A DNA stretch of 64,000 bases from Linepithema humile (lineage: Eukaryota > Arthropoda > Insecta > Hymenoptera > Formicidae): the NCBI RefSeq assembly GCF_040581485.1, contig NC_090132.1:11233001-11297000 (forward strand). The letters run 5' to 3'. The notes beneath the pieces were generated by a model. That model was given only the letters and a program-made list of their open reading frames with translations. It made no database searches and was not told where the DNA came from. The position numbers were made by a program, and so were the translations under genes. Positions 44,560 to 56,700 of this stretch are shown here, piece by piece; positions within the stretch are counted from its first letter, which is position 1, and each line of letters starts with the position of its first letter.

Positions 44560-45494
44560 GCGAGAAGGAAGCGGTGAGCCTGGAGAGGAGATCGCTCGTG
44601 GACGAGCTCCACGCACCGGCGAGAAGAAACTTTACGCGTAGGCCAATCGTCGTGAAAGGATACGACGATTTGTGGCAGGCTGACATTGTCGAGATGAGAC
44701 CGTACTCGCGATCCAACGGCGGCTGCAACTACATTCTAACCGTTATCGATGTGTTGAGCAAGTACGCGTGGGCTATACCCTTAAAGACCAAAGGTGGAAT
44801 CGAAACGTCCAAAGCATTTTCCGCGATATTTAGGGAGAGAATTCCGAAAAATTTGCAGACCGACCATGGAAAAGAATTTTACAACAGAGATTTCCAAAAT
44901 CTTGTCAAGAAACACGGCATCAATCATTATTCGACATACTCGGTTATGAAGGCTTCGATGGTGGAACGATTCAATCGCACGTTGAAGAACGAAATGTGGA
45001 AGTTTTTCACGCTCACGGGATCGTACAGGTGGATCGACGATTTACCGCGATTGGTCTCGGAATACAACGGTCGTAAACATCGTACGATCGGTATGCGCCC
45101 GATCGATGTCACTCCCGAGATCGCAAAGGGACTCTTGAGCACCGTGTACGGTAATATAAAAATTGCCGTGCCGGCGAAATTCAGGGTGGGTGATTCGGTG
45201 CGCGTGAGCAAATTCAAAACTGTATTCGAGAAAGGATACACGCCGAATTGGTCGACGGAGGTGTTTAAGATCGCCATGGTGCAACGTACCAATCCTGTGA
45301 CGTATCTGATTAAAGATTATCGCGGAGATCCGGTCGCGGGAGGCTTTTACGAGCACGAATTGCTCAAGACCGCACAACCCGACGTTTATCTCGTGGAGAA
45401 GGTGTTGCGCCGAAAGGACGACAAGGTGTTTGTAAAGTGGTTGGGATTCGACAATTCGCACAACTCTTGGATAAATAAAGACGATGTATTGTAA
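44556..45494 (+). CDS. Polinton retroviral-type integrase with chromodomain
   Basis: 312 residues. Catalytic acidic residues in LWQADIVEM (D43), LQTDHGKEF (D103) and MVERFNRTLK (E137). The C-terminal region holds an SH3-like stretch (KFRVGDSVRVSKFKTVFEKG) and a chromodomain near 279-312 (YLVEKVLRRKDDKVFVKWLG). It would insert the replicated element, creating the 6-bp duplication. No lesion seen. Confidence 0.93.
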   Translation: MSEKEAVSLERRSLVDELHAPARRNFTRRPIVVKGYDDLWQADIVEMRPYSRSNGGCNYILTVIDVLSKYAWAIPLKTKGGIETSKAFSAIFRERIPKNLQTDHGKEFYNRDFQNLVKKHGINHYSTYSVMKASMVERFNRTLKNEMWKFFTLTGSYRWIDDLPRLVSEYNGRKHRTIGMRPIDVTPEIAKGLLSTVYGNIKIAVPAKFRVGDSVRVSKFKTVFEKGYTPNWSTEVFKIAMVQRTNPVTYLIKDYRGDPVAGGFYEHELLKTAQPDVYLVEKVLRRKDDKVFVKWLGFDNSHNSWINKDDVL

Positions 45495-45684
45495 TAAACT
45501 ATATTTATTGTACAATAAACAATTATACATATATATACAATAGTGTTCTTTGTTACTACAATATATACATTTAAAACTAACAACGATAATAATACATAAA
45601 ATATTAAACTATACATAAATATTAACACTAGTGTATAAACAATATAAATAATATAATGTATAAACTATATACAACATAATAATA
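45495..45684. other. Convergent 3' ends of integrase and polymerase B genes
   Basis: AT-rich, with AATAAA near 45495 and 45515 for the plus strand and TTTATT-type words for the minus strand. Confidence 0.6.
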
Positions 45685-48600
45685 CTACAATTGTATCTTG
45701 TAATGTCCCCACGGTAGAGTGTCGGTGGAACCGGATACGACGTGCCGCTTATCGTCGTACGGACTGAGCGCGAGCTTCGACTCCGACACGGTGTACACCT
45801 CGTGCAACTTTGAGCAAATGCACGATTGACGCCGCGTCAGCTCGATTTCGTCGTTGAGACACCGAGTGTAATCGTCGAACATTATCGTTCTCACGACTAC
45901 GTTTTTCTTAACGCCTTTAACTTTTTTGACATCTTTTTGTCCGGTGACTCTCAACGCGTACATCTTCGCTCTCAGTCCGACAAATTCCGTCATGATCGCG
46001 CCGTTGTTCTCGTCTTTCATCAGACCGGGTACTTTCTTGTTGGCGCGCGGCATACCGTAAGCGTTGTCCTCGGAGTAGTCGCTCGTGTCGAATTTGGATA
46101 TATCGCGTTTCATATCCCGATACGCGTCCTCGCAGTGCAGAAAGTATATCAGACTGTCGGTATCGGTATACATAATTTTGCAATTGTCGCGGTAGAGAGG
46201 CGCCATGTACTCGTAGTGAAACTCGTACAAGCAGGTCTTGGATATGTCGAGGATGCACATACCCACGTAGATCGGCTTGTCGAATTTCACTTCGAGTTTT
46301 CGCAACTCTACGGCGACTAGATCCTCCGAGAACACGCTTCGGCTGTGGAAATTCGGTTTCGCGATCATAGCCTCCGCTCCGTACCGACCATCCCACTGTG
46401 TAACGAGCCGGACATCCGTGTGATTTCGCACATTCTCCATGGTTTTGCCGAAAACCGCGTTGTTCATCAATTTGTACAAATTTTTTTCGAAATCATTTTT
46501 CGTCCGTGTCCGAAACTGTGTATTCAGTTCTATGTATCCGCGGAGCCACGGAGATTGCGCGAATTGCAGTACGCGGTGAATCTTTGCAATTCGCAGGCCG
46601 TGTCGCACGCATTGCTGCAGATTACGGTAGTGGATGACATAACGCTGCTTATCGCACAACGTGGCGAGTAATTTGATCTCCCGCTTGCCGGGCGGCTTAT
46701 CGCGCGTCGGGCAGAACGGCAGGTCAGTGTGCGCGTCGTGAAGATTCACCGGATACTCGAGATCGACTTCCAGCACATAACCGGTAGCCGAATCGGATGC
46801 AACGGACATTACGTTAAAGTTTTTGACATCATCGACCCATCGAAATTTGGCGTAGGGCAACGGTTGACACATTGCCCACCCGTACAAGTTGTTTACATCA
46901 TAGTACATTAGGTACGACGACGGTTCCGATGGGTCGTAGGATGGCATGTATTTGTTGTTGGCGGCGGCGTATCGGTTGGAGCATTGGCTGAGACCGCCGC
47001 GTATACCGCGCTCGACAAACAGTACCATATCGATGTCCGTGAGCAACTCGAATTTTACACGCGTGTACTTCATCATAGCGTCCCACGTGTATCCCGGTAG
47101 AGTGTAGTAATGAGCGGGATCTAAACCGTAACTCTTTATAGACATGTTTCGAAAATTTTGAAAAATATTCGCCAACAAAAGAACATCAGTTTTTAGATAC
47201 AAATCGCTGTATTGACCTAGATCTTCGATTGAAAATGTTTGCCAGACGTTTGTCGCGTGCGCGTAATCGCTCTCGGATACCGTTTCTCCGGTGAGCGAGC
47301 TGTAAAACGATTCGCGCGATGGCAGGCTTGTGTCCCGGAGCTTGTCGACGCTGTCGACGTACTCGTAGGGAAACACACCTTTCCGAGTAAGCAAATTGAA
47401 ATGTTCCGCGGATAAATGATTGAATTCCGATCGTGAAATTTTTAATTCATCTACAGTTAAATATGATGCCAATTTGTCGAGACTTGTACTGAGAAATTTA
47501 AACGAATCAATAAACCGTAATTTTATACACAATTTTGATTTTTGATCCATGGTATCTTTAACATTTTTTGTAAAAGAAATGTATCGCTCTTTCGTCAGCG
47601 GTAACAATTCGACGTTGCCTTCAAAGGCATTGGCAACGTCTTTAATAATGAAATGCGCGTCGTAACCGGATAAATTGTGAAATATCACCGGGATAACGTG
47701 GGAGTCTTTGTAATTTAGATTGCACGACGAGTGCGCGGCACCGCGGTAACGCCCGGTGAGATGACAATGATCGCGCACCCGCGTATCGTCCGGTGTAAAC
47801 GGTTTCTCGCACACGTGGCACGTCGCAGTGCTACGGAATTTTTCCGATTCCTCCCGCATAAGATCCGCCATGGGGACGACGGTGGTGAGGATCGCTTTCA
47901 CACGGCGCGCCAAATCGTGCAGTTCGTTGACGAACCACGTCACGCAATCCTCACCGCGATACGACTTAAAACTAGATAAAGAATTATCGTACGTGCAACT
48001 TACATAAAATCCTACGCTAAAGGCTCTGTGATGTTGGTAGGCGTAAGTAATACCATCCTGATCCTCCTTTTTCTCGAGCGTACATTCGAGATCGGCGTAC
48101 ACTACGAACGGGAGCCGCTCCTTCCAACTATAGTGGTGAAACGTCAACCACTTTTTGTCCTCGCTGGGGAGAACGACGGCACAATCGTTTATCTTGCCGC
48201 AGTCGATGCTGTGCGCCGATAATTTCTCCTGTGTATAAAAGTAGTGTAGACACCTGTAATAATTTGTATGATTAATACTGTGAATAAAGTTTCGAATTAT
48301 TCTATAAATATGTTTTTACACTCACCGAAATCGCAAATGTACTTTTTATTTGCGTGCTTGCTCAATTGCGAGCTCACCAACCGCGACAAGTTTTTGATGC
48401 ACACAAAGTGTGCATCGTTGTTTTTACGCACGTAGAGCAAGTTGACGTGCTTCTCCTTTTTGTCGTCGGCGAGCCGCAGAGGGACGATTTTTGAGTCTTC
48501 GGTGGTGAAGACGTTGACGGAAATGGCGTTTAGTTTCTCGAACTTTGATATTTGTGGCAGCGTCACGGGGAACTCGATGCCGCACAGATTCAACACCGTT

Positions 48601-49397
48601 GAATAGTGCGGGTACTGCGATACTCTTTCCGGGTACTTTTCCACCGGATGTAAAGCTGCTACCACCGCCCACGCGAAACATGCATTGTCCGTCGATTGCA
48701 CGTTGACCACAGCCCTTTTTAGCATAATTTGCCACGGTAACTCGATGTGGCATCCCGCGTGCAGAGGATTGAACTTGTTCACATTGACGGTGAGATTCAG
48801 GATACGCGACAACGCCCATCCGCTATCGCGTTCCTGAAACTCCTCCAAAGCCGCCAGAATATCATCCTCCACGTGCCGCGTGTACCACTCGTTGAGATCG
48901 AATGTGGGAAACAACTCGCAATTTTTGGTGGCGATGGTCTTCACGGCAGTCTTGTCGCTCGCGACGAATTCCCCGTTGAACGCGGTGTTGATTTTAACGT
49001 TCCCATGCTCCGCCATGACGCTCCGGATCCGCTTGATAACCGTATTTTTTACATTTTCAAAAAATTCACGAGGATCGATGTATTCGCGATTGACAACCAC
49101 ACCCGTCAGCACACGGTTCCTAAACGCCGTCTCGATCTCCTTCCACGTGTAGCCCTTCTTCTCGTATCCGCCGTATCCGGCACCGACGGGTACAAAACGC
49201 TCGTGCAGAGCGTCCCTCACACCCTCCAGACGCGCGATTTGCGCCACCAGAGAGTTGACTACTCCGGTGCGTTGTCTCTTGCGACATTGTTCCTTGAGAG
49301 AATCGAGGTACTCGTTGCACTCGTAGTCCCATGGAAGGAACTCTCCCGTCGTTTTGATATTCGCTGCTCGTACGGTAAGATCGCGCTCCTTCTCCAT
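45685..49397 (-). CDS. polB: Protein-primed DNA polymerase B, two exons
   Basis: Exon 1 is 49397-48327 and exon 2 about 48256-45685, separated by an intron of about 70 nt with a GTGAGT donor and an ATTACAG acceptor. Counting from 48147, exonuclease motifs are VVYADLECT (19-21), HNLSGYDAHF (157-166) and YLKTD (317-321); polymerase motifs are YYDVNNLYGWAM (415-426), LYKLMNNAVFGKTMEN (558-572) and YTDTDSLIY (660-668). A CxxC-x-HCH zinc site (110-129) precedes motif Exo II. The 366-residue N-terminal part is a Polinton-specific extension that may hold the terminal protein. The join crosses a CD-x-C-LHYF...H..DC zinc finger and looks one base out of phase by eye, so a 1-nt lesion or another splice site is possible. 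Confidence 0.93.
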
Positions 49398-49427
49398 TGC
49401 GAATGATTTTGAAGATTCATATTTTTC

Positions 49428-49640
49428 TCACTCGCTTTATATACCCGTTTGTTGCACACGACACTAACTATAAGCATAACGATGGCTCATGTTTGTATTA
49501 ACAATCCTTATCTTTTCTCTTCCGGCAATTATTGTAATATGATATCCCCACCACTCCGAATTTACCCCCTCTCCTCCAAACATGATGACGTATCTAGCAA
49601 CATGCGCTCTACTTTGATGCGCGCGTTGTAGGATAAGTCG
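49428..49640 (-). promoter_or_regulatory. TIR-derived promoter module P3, upstream of polymerase B
   Basis: On the minus strand this reads TIR-like text (GGAGGAGAGGGGGTAAATTC, GGATTGTTAATACAAACATG) and then GTGTGCAACAAACGGGTATA with TATATAAAGCGAGTGAGAAA. The TATA box at 49435-49445 lies about 45 bp upstream of the polymerase ATG. It is an internal partial copy of the terminal repeat plus promoter. Confidence 0.75.
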
Positions 49641-49718
49641 GTATAGCGGATAAGATGGCACGGAAAAATAATAAAAAATTTTAATTACAGTTGAAATAAT
49701 ATTTATTAATATGTATTG

Positions 49719-50430
49719 TTACAACTCCGCAAAGACCTGAGTCACCAGTTCACAATCAATTATATTATTCTTATCGAATAAATCGCTTTTGCGAATCGCC
49801 ACGTGATCGGGGTCCTTTGCATTCTTCGCGATTTCTGAAAAGTGTGCGAACTTGACATCAACCGTATCGGTGATGTTGTTCAACGAATGATTGATACAGT
49901 CTACGCAATATTCAAGTGCAAACATGTTACACACGGTTCGGTTTGACATGATTAAACATAATGCTGATGTTGTCAGGCGCATTACTTTTAGGTTGTTTAT
50001 TTTTCCAAAACTTAACGTGCAGTGTCCAACGGTCTGAGACGGTGCTTCGTCCGCATCATTCTTAAAGAAGCTGGCGATGATGCTCCGTTGATTCATGAGT
50101 TCTTTCCATACGTTGTATGATAGACGTAGCTCCTTGCCATGGTTGTCACCGAGAGCGATTTCCACACGGCTCGGCGTTGAGACGTTGATTCCGATGTCGA
50201 GATATTTGTAACTGGTTTTTGTCAACGGGTATCTTCTAACCAAGATCCTAGATGATTCTTTTTCCATCTTTGACATATTACTTTTTTGTTTTCCGTGAAA
50301 AAATAAATTGTTAGTTTAAAAGTATAACAATTAAGTTTAAAGATGTGGCTAAAGAAACAACATACTCGTTGGGTAATTGCAGCTTCTTTGCACTCTGCTG
50401 TTCGTTGATCTGATTATTCACGGTTGACAT
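49719..50430 (-). CDS. Polinton hypothetical protein, about 185-207 aa
   Basis: The main exon (50276-49719) begins MSKMEKESSRILVRRYPLTK and contains YKYLDIGINVSTPSRVEIAL and YNVWKELMNQRSIIASFFKN, then a Cys-containing helical C-terminus. An upstream short exon from 50430 (MSTVNNQINEQQSAKKLQLP) can splice at a GTATGT donor into 50280 in frame, but the acceptor is purine-rich and weak. It is driven by promoter module P2. No family recognised; a small DNA-binding or replication role would suit its place beside polymerase B, but that is only inference. Confidence 0.6.
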
Positions 50431-50509
50431 GGTGCAAAACATCGTTGCTAGTAAAGGTCACAGCGAACTAGTGATTTTCTCAATGATTTCGAACGACTGA
50501 TGGTTCCTA

Positions 50510-50587
50510 TTCTTTTTCACTTGCTTTATATACCCGCTTGTTGCACACAAAATTGATTAAAACTATCGATGGTTCATATTTGTATTA
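50510..50587 (-). promoter_or_regulatory. TIR-derived promoter module P2
   Basis: On the minus strand: TTGTTAATACAAATATGAAC, ATCGATAGTTTTAATC, GTGCAACAAGCGGGTATATA, then AAGCAAGTGAAAAAGAATAG. Same module as P1 and P3. The TATA box is about 95 bp upstream of the ATG at 50430. Confidence 0.75.
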
Positions 50588-51007
50588 ACAATCCTTATCA
50601 CACCCTCTAAGAAACGGTGCTCAAATGCTGCCTCTTTGTTCTAAGATACAGCGATGACGCAATCCGTAAATCTGCACGAACCTACATACTATAAACATAA
50701 TGATTCCGACAACATGGCGCTCTACTTTGATGCGTAGAAAAAAAAAACCTGCACCAATAAACAGTTCTCTTTCCAATAAACAATCCTTATCTTTTCCGGG
50801 AATCCTTATCTCGCGATTTGTATTAACAATCCTTATCTTCCGGGAATTATTGTAATCTGATACCCCTACCACTCCACATTTACCCCCTCTCCTCCAAAAA
50901 CGAAGACGTCATTACCCCCTCCACTGTTATCCGATACCCCTCTTCCCCTCTTCACCCGCGCACCCCCTCATTGCCCCATGGGTTAGAATCATCATAGTAT
51001 AACTACT
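50578..51007 (-). repeat. Polinton right terminal inverted repeat
   Basis: 430 bp, reverse complement of 33534-33963 with few differences; ends CATAGTATAACTACT. Confidence 0.93.
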
Positions 51008-51013
51008 GTATTT
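51008..51013. repeat. Polinton target-site duplication, right
   Basis: GTATTT, identical to 33528-33533. Confidence 0.93.
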
Positions 51014-51590
51014 TCTTTTTGTTATTTTTTTTATTTATTTTTTTCTTAGGTACTTGGCGACGTTGTAAACGCAATTTTAAACGCTTTATAGTCTGCCGCA
51101 AACGAATATTTTCACGTTTTAAATTTTTAATTATCTTTTCTGGATTATATTCTTTTTCACAATTTTGTCATTAACAGATCACACTTATCAATGTTTCATA
51201 TCTTACAGGTTCTAAATCCATCCATTTTGTAATATCTTCCTCTTCTAATGATTTGTCAAAATTTAATTTTGTTGGAAGATAAGTTTGTTTGAATCGATCT
51301 AATAATTGCTTATTTATTTTGTCATTATGATTGATATTAAATGATGTTCCTGCAATTGCGTTATTATATGTATTTCCTACTTCTTCCATTTCTTTTATTT
51401 GGTTTTGTTCTTTTTTTGCTGTTTGCATCTCTCCTATTTCAATAGCTGCCTCAGATTTTTCTTCTAAATTTATCAAATCATTAAATCGAATTGGCACAGC
51501 ATCGCGTTTTAATGTTTTCTTGCCTTCTCCCTTAAATGAGTTAGCATTAAATGATCTGCACACAGACCAGTACGACGAAATGAATTGACA
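51014..51590 (-). pseudogene. P-type (THAP9-like) transposase, N-terminal fragment
   Basis: Minus-strand text from about 51585 reads a truncated THAP end (VCRSFNANSFKGEGKKTLKR, DAVPIRF) in which the expected Cys-x-x-His has lost three bases. It then reads a low-complexity linker and, from 51160 to 51014, a leucine-zipper-like stretch (LKRENIRLRQTIKRLKLRLQ). TGA/TAA stops occur near 51171. The Polinton inserted directly after this stretch, and the frame resumes at 33527. Confidence 0.7.
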
Positions 51591-51916
51591 GTCTATTTTT
51601 CTAATTTAATATTCCCTAAAATAAAGTAATGAAAAACGATTGACAAATAGCAAATATTTTGAAAGTACTTTCAAAACATAATTATTTTATTTTCAAATAA
51701 TAAATGAGATAATAATTGAGGGCGCGGATCAAAGAACTCGCTCTGCGCTCAAATCGTGTAAAAGTATTGTCCAAACGTCCCAGAGCATGAAAATTTTGAA
51801 AGTCGCAAAATTAATTTTTTTTAAATATAGACTTGTAGAGAACGACGAGACGGAACTTTTTTCTTTTTGCAGTTTTTTGTTTGATGCTTATTTTTAATAA
51901 TAAAAATAAAAAACTG

Positions 51917-52870
51917 TGTGGCGGCTCACCGCCACACCGCTGCACTGACGCGGTATAATACATCGCGGCGCCGCTACGCGCCGCAGGCCTTCTACCAGTT
52001 ACAAGCTTGCGGACCCACCGCCAGGTTGCGCAGGCGGTGAAGAACCTTCTCGCGATCAAGCTTCGATCGACGAGATATAAAAGAGCTGCTCCGCAGATCT
52101 TTCCTCACTCACTCGCTTCAAGGCGAGCTCTCTCAAGGGCCCTTGAACTGAGTCGTACTCTGCCTCGGCAGAAGCTAACCAGAGACACATAGTCTCGCAG
52201 TTTTTCTCACGCTGCCTCGCAAGGCGCGTAAAAAGAAAACAGAGTCCCAGCATCGGCCGCACATTTCAACCAAGCGGCCCGCGGATACTCCACTTTCGCC
52301 GTCACCTCCTCAGTCTCTAGTGTGGAAATTAATCCCACTAGAGTTCTGCGTCCGGTTGACTCGACCACCAAGGGACACGCTCACACAAGGCGACATCCGA
52401 ATTCGGAGACCTCTCTCTCCTCGGTACACGGAGCAATCCGTAATTCCGAGAGCCGAGACGGTTGCCACCACCAGCACACCAGAGACTCGATCCATCGCAG
52501 TACAGACTTCACCGCTCAGAGCCTGCTCAGAGAGCAGTTGTCAGACGGAAGACCACTTCCCGAACGGAGTTCCACCAACGCCGGGAAAGGGGCTGCAACG
52601 AGCTAACTCAGTTGAACCGTCCTTTTTAGGACCCGTTCAACACACTAAGACGCGGCCGGTAATTTCTTACCGCGCCCGTCAATTTTTCTTTTGATTCTCG
52701 GCCTTACACTCTTGCCGAGAAAGCGCCTCTGGCGCACTTAATCAAATCAAACACAAAACTTGTACTTTACTCTACTTCTCTGACGAAGAAAAATAAATTA
52801 TATTTTTCTAAGAAATTGGTCTCAATCTTTCAACCAAGTCGAACACAATCCTTAGGCTATACGCCTATAA
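51917..52870 (+). repeat. Gypsy 5' LTR
   Basis: 954 bp. A TATA box GATATAAAAGAG lies near 52071-52082 and an AATAAATTATATTTTT signal near 52791. Open frames inside (for example 52320-52694) recur identically in the 3' LTR and are not genes. Confidence 0.93.
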
Positions 52871-52872
52871 AC

Positions 52873-52886
52873 TGGTGACCCCGACG
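52873..52886 (+). promoter_or_regulatory. Gypsy primer-binding site (tRNA-Trp)
   Basis: TGGTGACCCCGACG is complementary to the conserved 3' end of insect tRNA-Trp, just after the 5' LTR. Confidence 0.85.
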
Positions 52887-52900
52887 ACTGGTTAAAGCAA

Positions 52901-53725
52901 ATGAGCCAATCAGAGAAGGCCGGCGATATGCCAGGCGCCGACGCAGCACAAATCGGCAGAGTATCGGTGCGAGTACCACCTTTTTGGCCGGAGGAACCAG
53001 AATTATGGTTCGCCCAATTAGAGAGCCAGTTCCTGCTGAGCGCCGTCACGTCGGATTCAACCAAGTACGCATACGCAATCTCGCAAATCGAAACAAAATA
53101 CATTAAGGAAATCAAAGATGTGATAACGAATCCTCCGCCATGCGGGAAATACGAAGCCGTAAAAAGGGCACTCATCCAAAGACTGAGCGACTCACAGGAA
53201 CACCGCATCCGCCAATTATTAGAGCGAGAGGAACTAGGCGACCGAAAGCCATCGCAGTTCCTGCGCCATCTAAGGACGCTCGCGGGCAATGCCGTGCCCG
53301 ATCAACTCCTGCGCACGCTATGGCTGGGGCGTTTACCGGCCCAAATGCAGATTATACTAGCGACGCGAGCTGACGATCTTCTCGAGGACGTGGCGGAACA
53401 GGCCGACCGCGTCTACGAAGTCACATGCCGAACAGTCGCAGTTTTGGACAAGCCTAAGGAGACGAAATCAAAACCTACCGGCTCGCTCGAGGACCAGATT
53501 CAGGCATTGGTCAAGCAAGTCGCCGCACTCAACACGCGATTGGGCCGGCAGGAGCACCGCCACAAACAGCAGCGCCACAGATCGCGCAGCCGCAGCCGGA
53601 CTAAGTCAAATTCGGAAGAAGACAGCGAGTTTTGCTTTTTCCATCGGCGATTCGGCAGCAAGGCAAGAAAGTGTACAGAGCCATGTACATTCAAGGAGAA
53701 GAAGAAGGACAAAACGGAAAACTAG
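52901..53725 (+). CDS. gag: Gypsy Gag (CsRn1-type)
   Basis: 274 residues. The capsid-like part starts with RVPPFWPEEPELWFAQLESQ and has the FLRHLRTLAG and LWLGRLPAQMQIIL blocks. The C-terminus holds an Arg/Ser-rich stretch and the box CFFHRRFGSKARKCTEPC, i.e. CHCC rather than the usual CCHC knuckle. Gag overlaps Pol by about 94 nt in the -1 phase, implying programmed frameshifting. Intact. Confidence 0.9.
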   Translation: MSQSEKAGDMPGADAAQIGRVSVRVPPFWPEEPELWFAQLESQFLLSAVTSDSTKYAYAISQIETKYIKEIKDVITNPPPCGKYEAVKRALIQRLSDSQEHRIRQLLEREELGDRKPSQFLRHLRTLAGNAVPDQLLRTLWLGRLPAQMQIILATRADDLLEDVAEQADRVYEVTCRTVAVLDKPKETKSKPTGSLEDQIQALVKQVAALNTRLGRQEHRHKQQRHRSRSRSRTKSNSEEDSEFCFFHRRFGSKARKCTEPCTFKEKKKDKTEN

Positions 53726-56700
53726 ACGGTCCGGAATCAATGGCGGCAGACGGCCCGGACCCGAAACCATGCCGCCTTGTAATAACCGAGCGACAAACAA
53801 AAGTTCGGTACCTCATCGACACGGGATCAGACATAAGTGTCTACCCGCGCTCGATGGTACGCGGACGGATGTCCGGAGCAACGCAAGCCCTGTTTGCAGC
53901 CAACGGAACTGTCATTCACACCTACGGGTGGATCGCGCTTCAGCTCAACATCGGATTGAGGCGCGCCTTCCAATGGAAATTCATCGTAGCTGACGTCACA
54001 CAGCCAATCATCGGCTCCGATTTCCTTGGGCATTTCCATCTCCTGCCGGATGTAAGGAGAGGCAAACTTTTGGACGCTACGACGGGATTGGCCACAAACA
54101 GCCTGCAGAGCAGAACCGGACAAACATCAATTAAGACATTACTGCAGGAAACAGCTTTTCACGCCTTATTGGCTGAATTTCCACAGCTCACTAGACCAAC
54201 CGGAAAGACGGAATCCGCGCCGCACTCAACGATGCATTACATCGAAACAACACCGGGACCACCGGAAGCATGCAGGCCGAGGAGACTGGCGCCGGAGAAC
54301 CTAAAAGAAGCAAAACAACAGTTCGATCTTTTACTGCAAGAAGGAGTAATCGCGCCGTCCAAGAGCGCATGGGCCTCACCATTGCATATGGCACCGAAGA
54401 AAGGTGGCACGTGGCGACCATGCGGCGATTACAGGAAGCTCAACAACCGAACGGTGCCGGACAGATACCCGATTCCGCACATCGAGGATTTTACACAGGC
54501 TCTTCACGGGAAAACAATTTTCTCTACACTGGATCTGGTTAGAGCTTACAACCAGATTCCAGTAAACGCTGAAGACGTGCCAAAAACGGCAATCACCACA
54601 CCGTTCGGTCTGTTCGAATTTCTCAAAATGCCTTTCGGTTTGAGAAACGCAGCGCAAACGTTCCAGAGATTCATAAATGAGGTGATACGCGGACTCGATT
54701 TCTGCTACGCCTACATTGACGACATCCTGGTAGCATCTCACAACGTTGACGAACATAAAGCACATTTAACAGCTTTGTTCCAGAGACTCAGCAAATACGG
54801 AATTCAACTAAACCCAGCAAAATGCGTGTTCGGAAAAGAAACCGTAGCATTTTTGGGCTACCAAGTTTCAGCAGAAGGGACGCAACCACTACCGGAAAAA
54901 GTCGAGGCCATTCGGAAATTTCCAAAACCGATCACCGTCAAGCAGCTGCGGCAGTTTCTCGGAACCTTAAATTTTTACAGGAGATTCATTCCAGGAGCGG
55001 CCATAGACCAAGCAATTTTGAATGACGCGCTAAAAGGGAACAGACCCGGCAAAAACCCATCGAATGGAGCGCAGAACGAGAGGCAGCGTTTGAAACGTGC
55101 AGAGAAAGCCTTGCACGGGCAACGCTCTTGGCACATCCGGACCCGAAAGCAGAACTCTCCTTAACAACCGACGCCTCAGATTTCGCAATCGGAGCAGTAA
55201 TCCACCAACATGGAAAACTCGGACAGCAACCGGTGGCGTTCCTCAGCAAAAAGCTGACCACCGCGCAGCAAAAGTACAGTCCGTACGACCGAGAGCTCTT
55301 GGCGATATACGCAGCAATTAAACATTTCCGGCACTGGTTAGAAGGAAGGGAGTTCATCATTTACACGGATCACAAACCGCTCGTGTATGCATTCCGAAAA
55401 GATCCTTTGCAGAGCTCACCGCGGCAGACACGGCACTTGGAGCTGATCGGGCAGTATTCAACCGACATCAGACACGTGGCGGGAAAGGATAACATCGTAG
55501 CAGACACACTATCGAGGACGCAGGCTGTCCAGCAAGCAGTAAACTTTGCAGAGCTCGCAAAGTCTCAAAAAGACGACGCCGAAATACAAGCATTACTCAA
55601 AGGGAATACGAAGTTGCAGCTTAAAGAAACCGTAATTCCCGGCACAGATATCAAACTGATTTGTGATACATCGACGGGCATCCCACGACCATACGTCACG
55701 CAACAATTCCGAAAGCAAATCTTTAAGCATTTGCACGGACTCGCGCACACCGGGATAAAAACCACCGTCAAATTAATCACGCAGCGCTTCGTGTGGACCG
55801 GAATAAAAAAGGATTGTCGCAAATGGGCGCAGGCTTGCATTCCCTGCCAGAAATCAAAGGTCCACCGACACACCGTTTCACCAACAGGAAACTACTTGGG
55901 GCCTACCAGCAGGTTCCAGCACATACACATGGACATCGTCGGACCTTTGCCTCCATCTCGAGGGAAGAAATACTGCCTCACAATCATTGACAGATTCACA
56001 CGATGGCCAGAGGCATACCCGATGTCCGACATCACCGCAGAAACGATGGCTCGCCTCTTATTTGAAAACTGGATTGCGCGTTTCGGAGCGCCGGCACGAA
56101 TCACCACGGACCAGGGACGGCAGTTTGAGTCGGAACTATTTAAGCAGTTGGCCAGACTGACCGGATCGCAACACATCCGAACTACCGCGTATCACCCGGC
56201 AGCCAATGGCATGGTAGAGAGACTACACCGGCAACTCAAAGCGGCTATCAAAAGCCACGAAACAGAAGCATGGACGCAAATTCTTCCAGTCATTTTATTA
56301 GGCATCCGCGCCGCAGTAAAAGAGGACATCGGAGCCACACCAGCAGAATTAGTTTTCGGAGAGACTATTCGGATTCCCGGACAATTCTTGGACCAAACCA
56401 GTAACGAGCAGCCAACGGACGAGTTTGTCCGTCATTTACAAGAAAAAATGAACAAACTCCGTCCACACCTGCGACGCCATGGCCACCGCAGCACCTTCGT
56501 ACACAAGGACCTGGCCACATCGGAAAAAGTTTTCGTCAGACACGATTGCCCGACCAGAGCGTTACAGCAACCATACGACGGACCATTTAACGTTTTAAGC
56601 AGAAACGACAAAGTCTACAGGCTATTGGTCAACGGCAAGCCAATCAACGTCTCGATTGACCGATTGAAACCGGCTTACACGTTGGACGACGATGAGCAAC

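Larger units (their letters stand above)
33534..51007. mobile_element. Maverick/Polinton DNA transposon, 17,474 bp
   Basis: Starts AGTAGTTATACTATGATGAT and ends with its reverse complement, with 430-bp terminal inverted repeats that are nearly identical and a perfect GTATTT 6-bp duplication. It carries the diagnostic Polinton set: protein-primed DNA polymerase B, retroviral-type integrase, A32-like packaging ATPase, adenain-type protease, major and minor capsid proteins, and a PLA2/pX-like protein. Genes sit in a left accessory block, a left-facing capsid block, a right-facing ATPase-to-integrase block, and a left-facing polymerase block. Five genes show breaks; polymerase, integrase, ATPase and major capsid do not show any in their core domains. 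Confidence 0.97.

Noticed and set aside
47731..49406. Plus-strand frames opposite the polymerase B gene
   Set aside because: Antisense shadows of a strongly conserved coding region.
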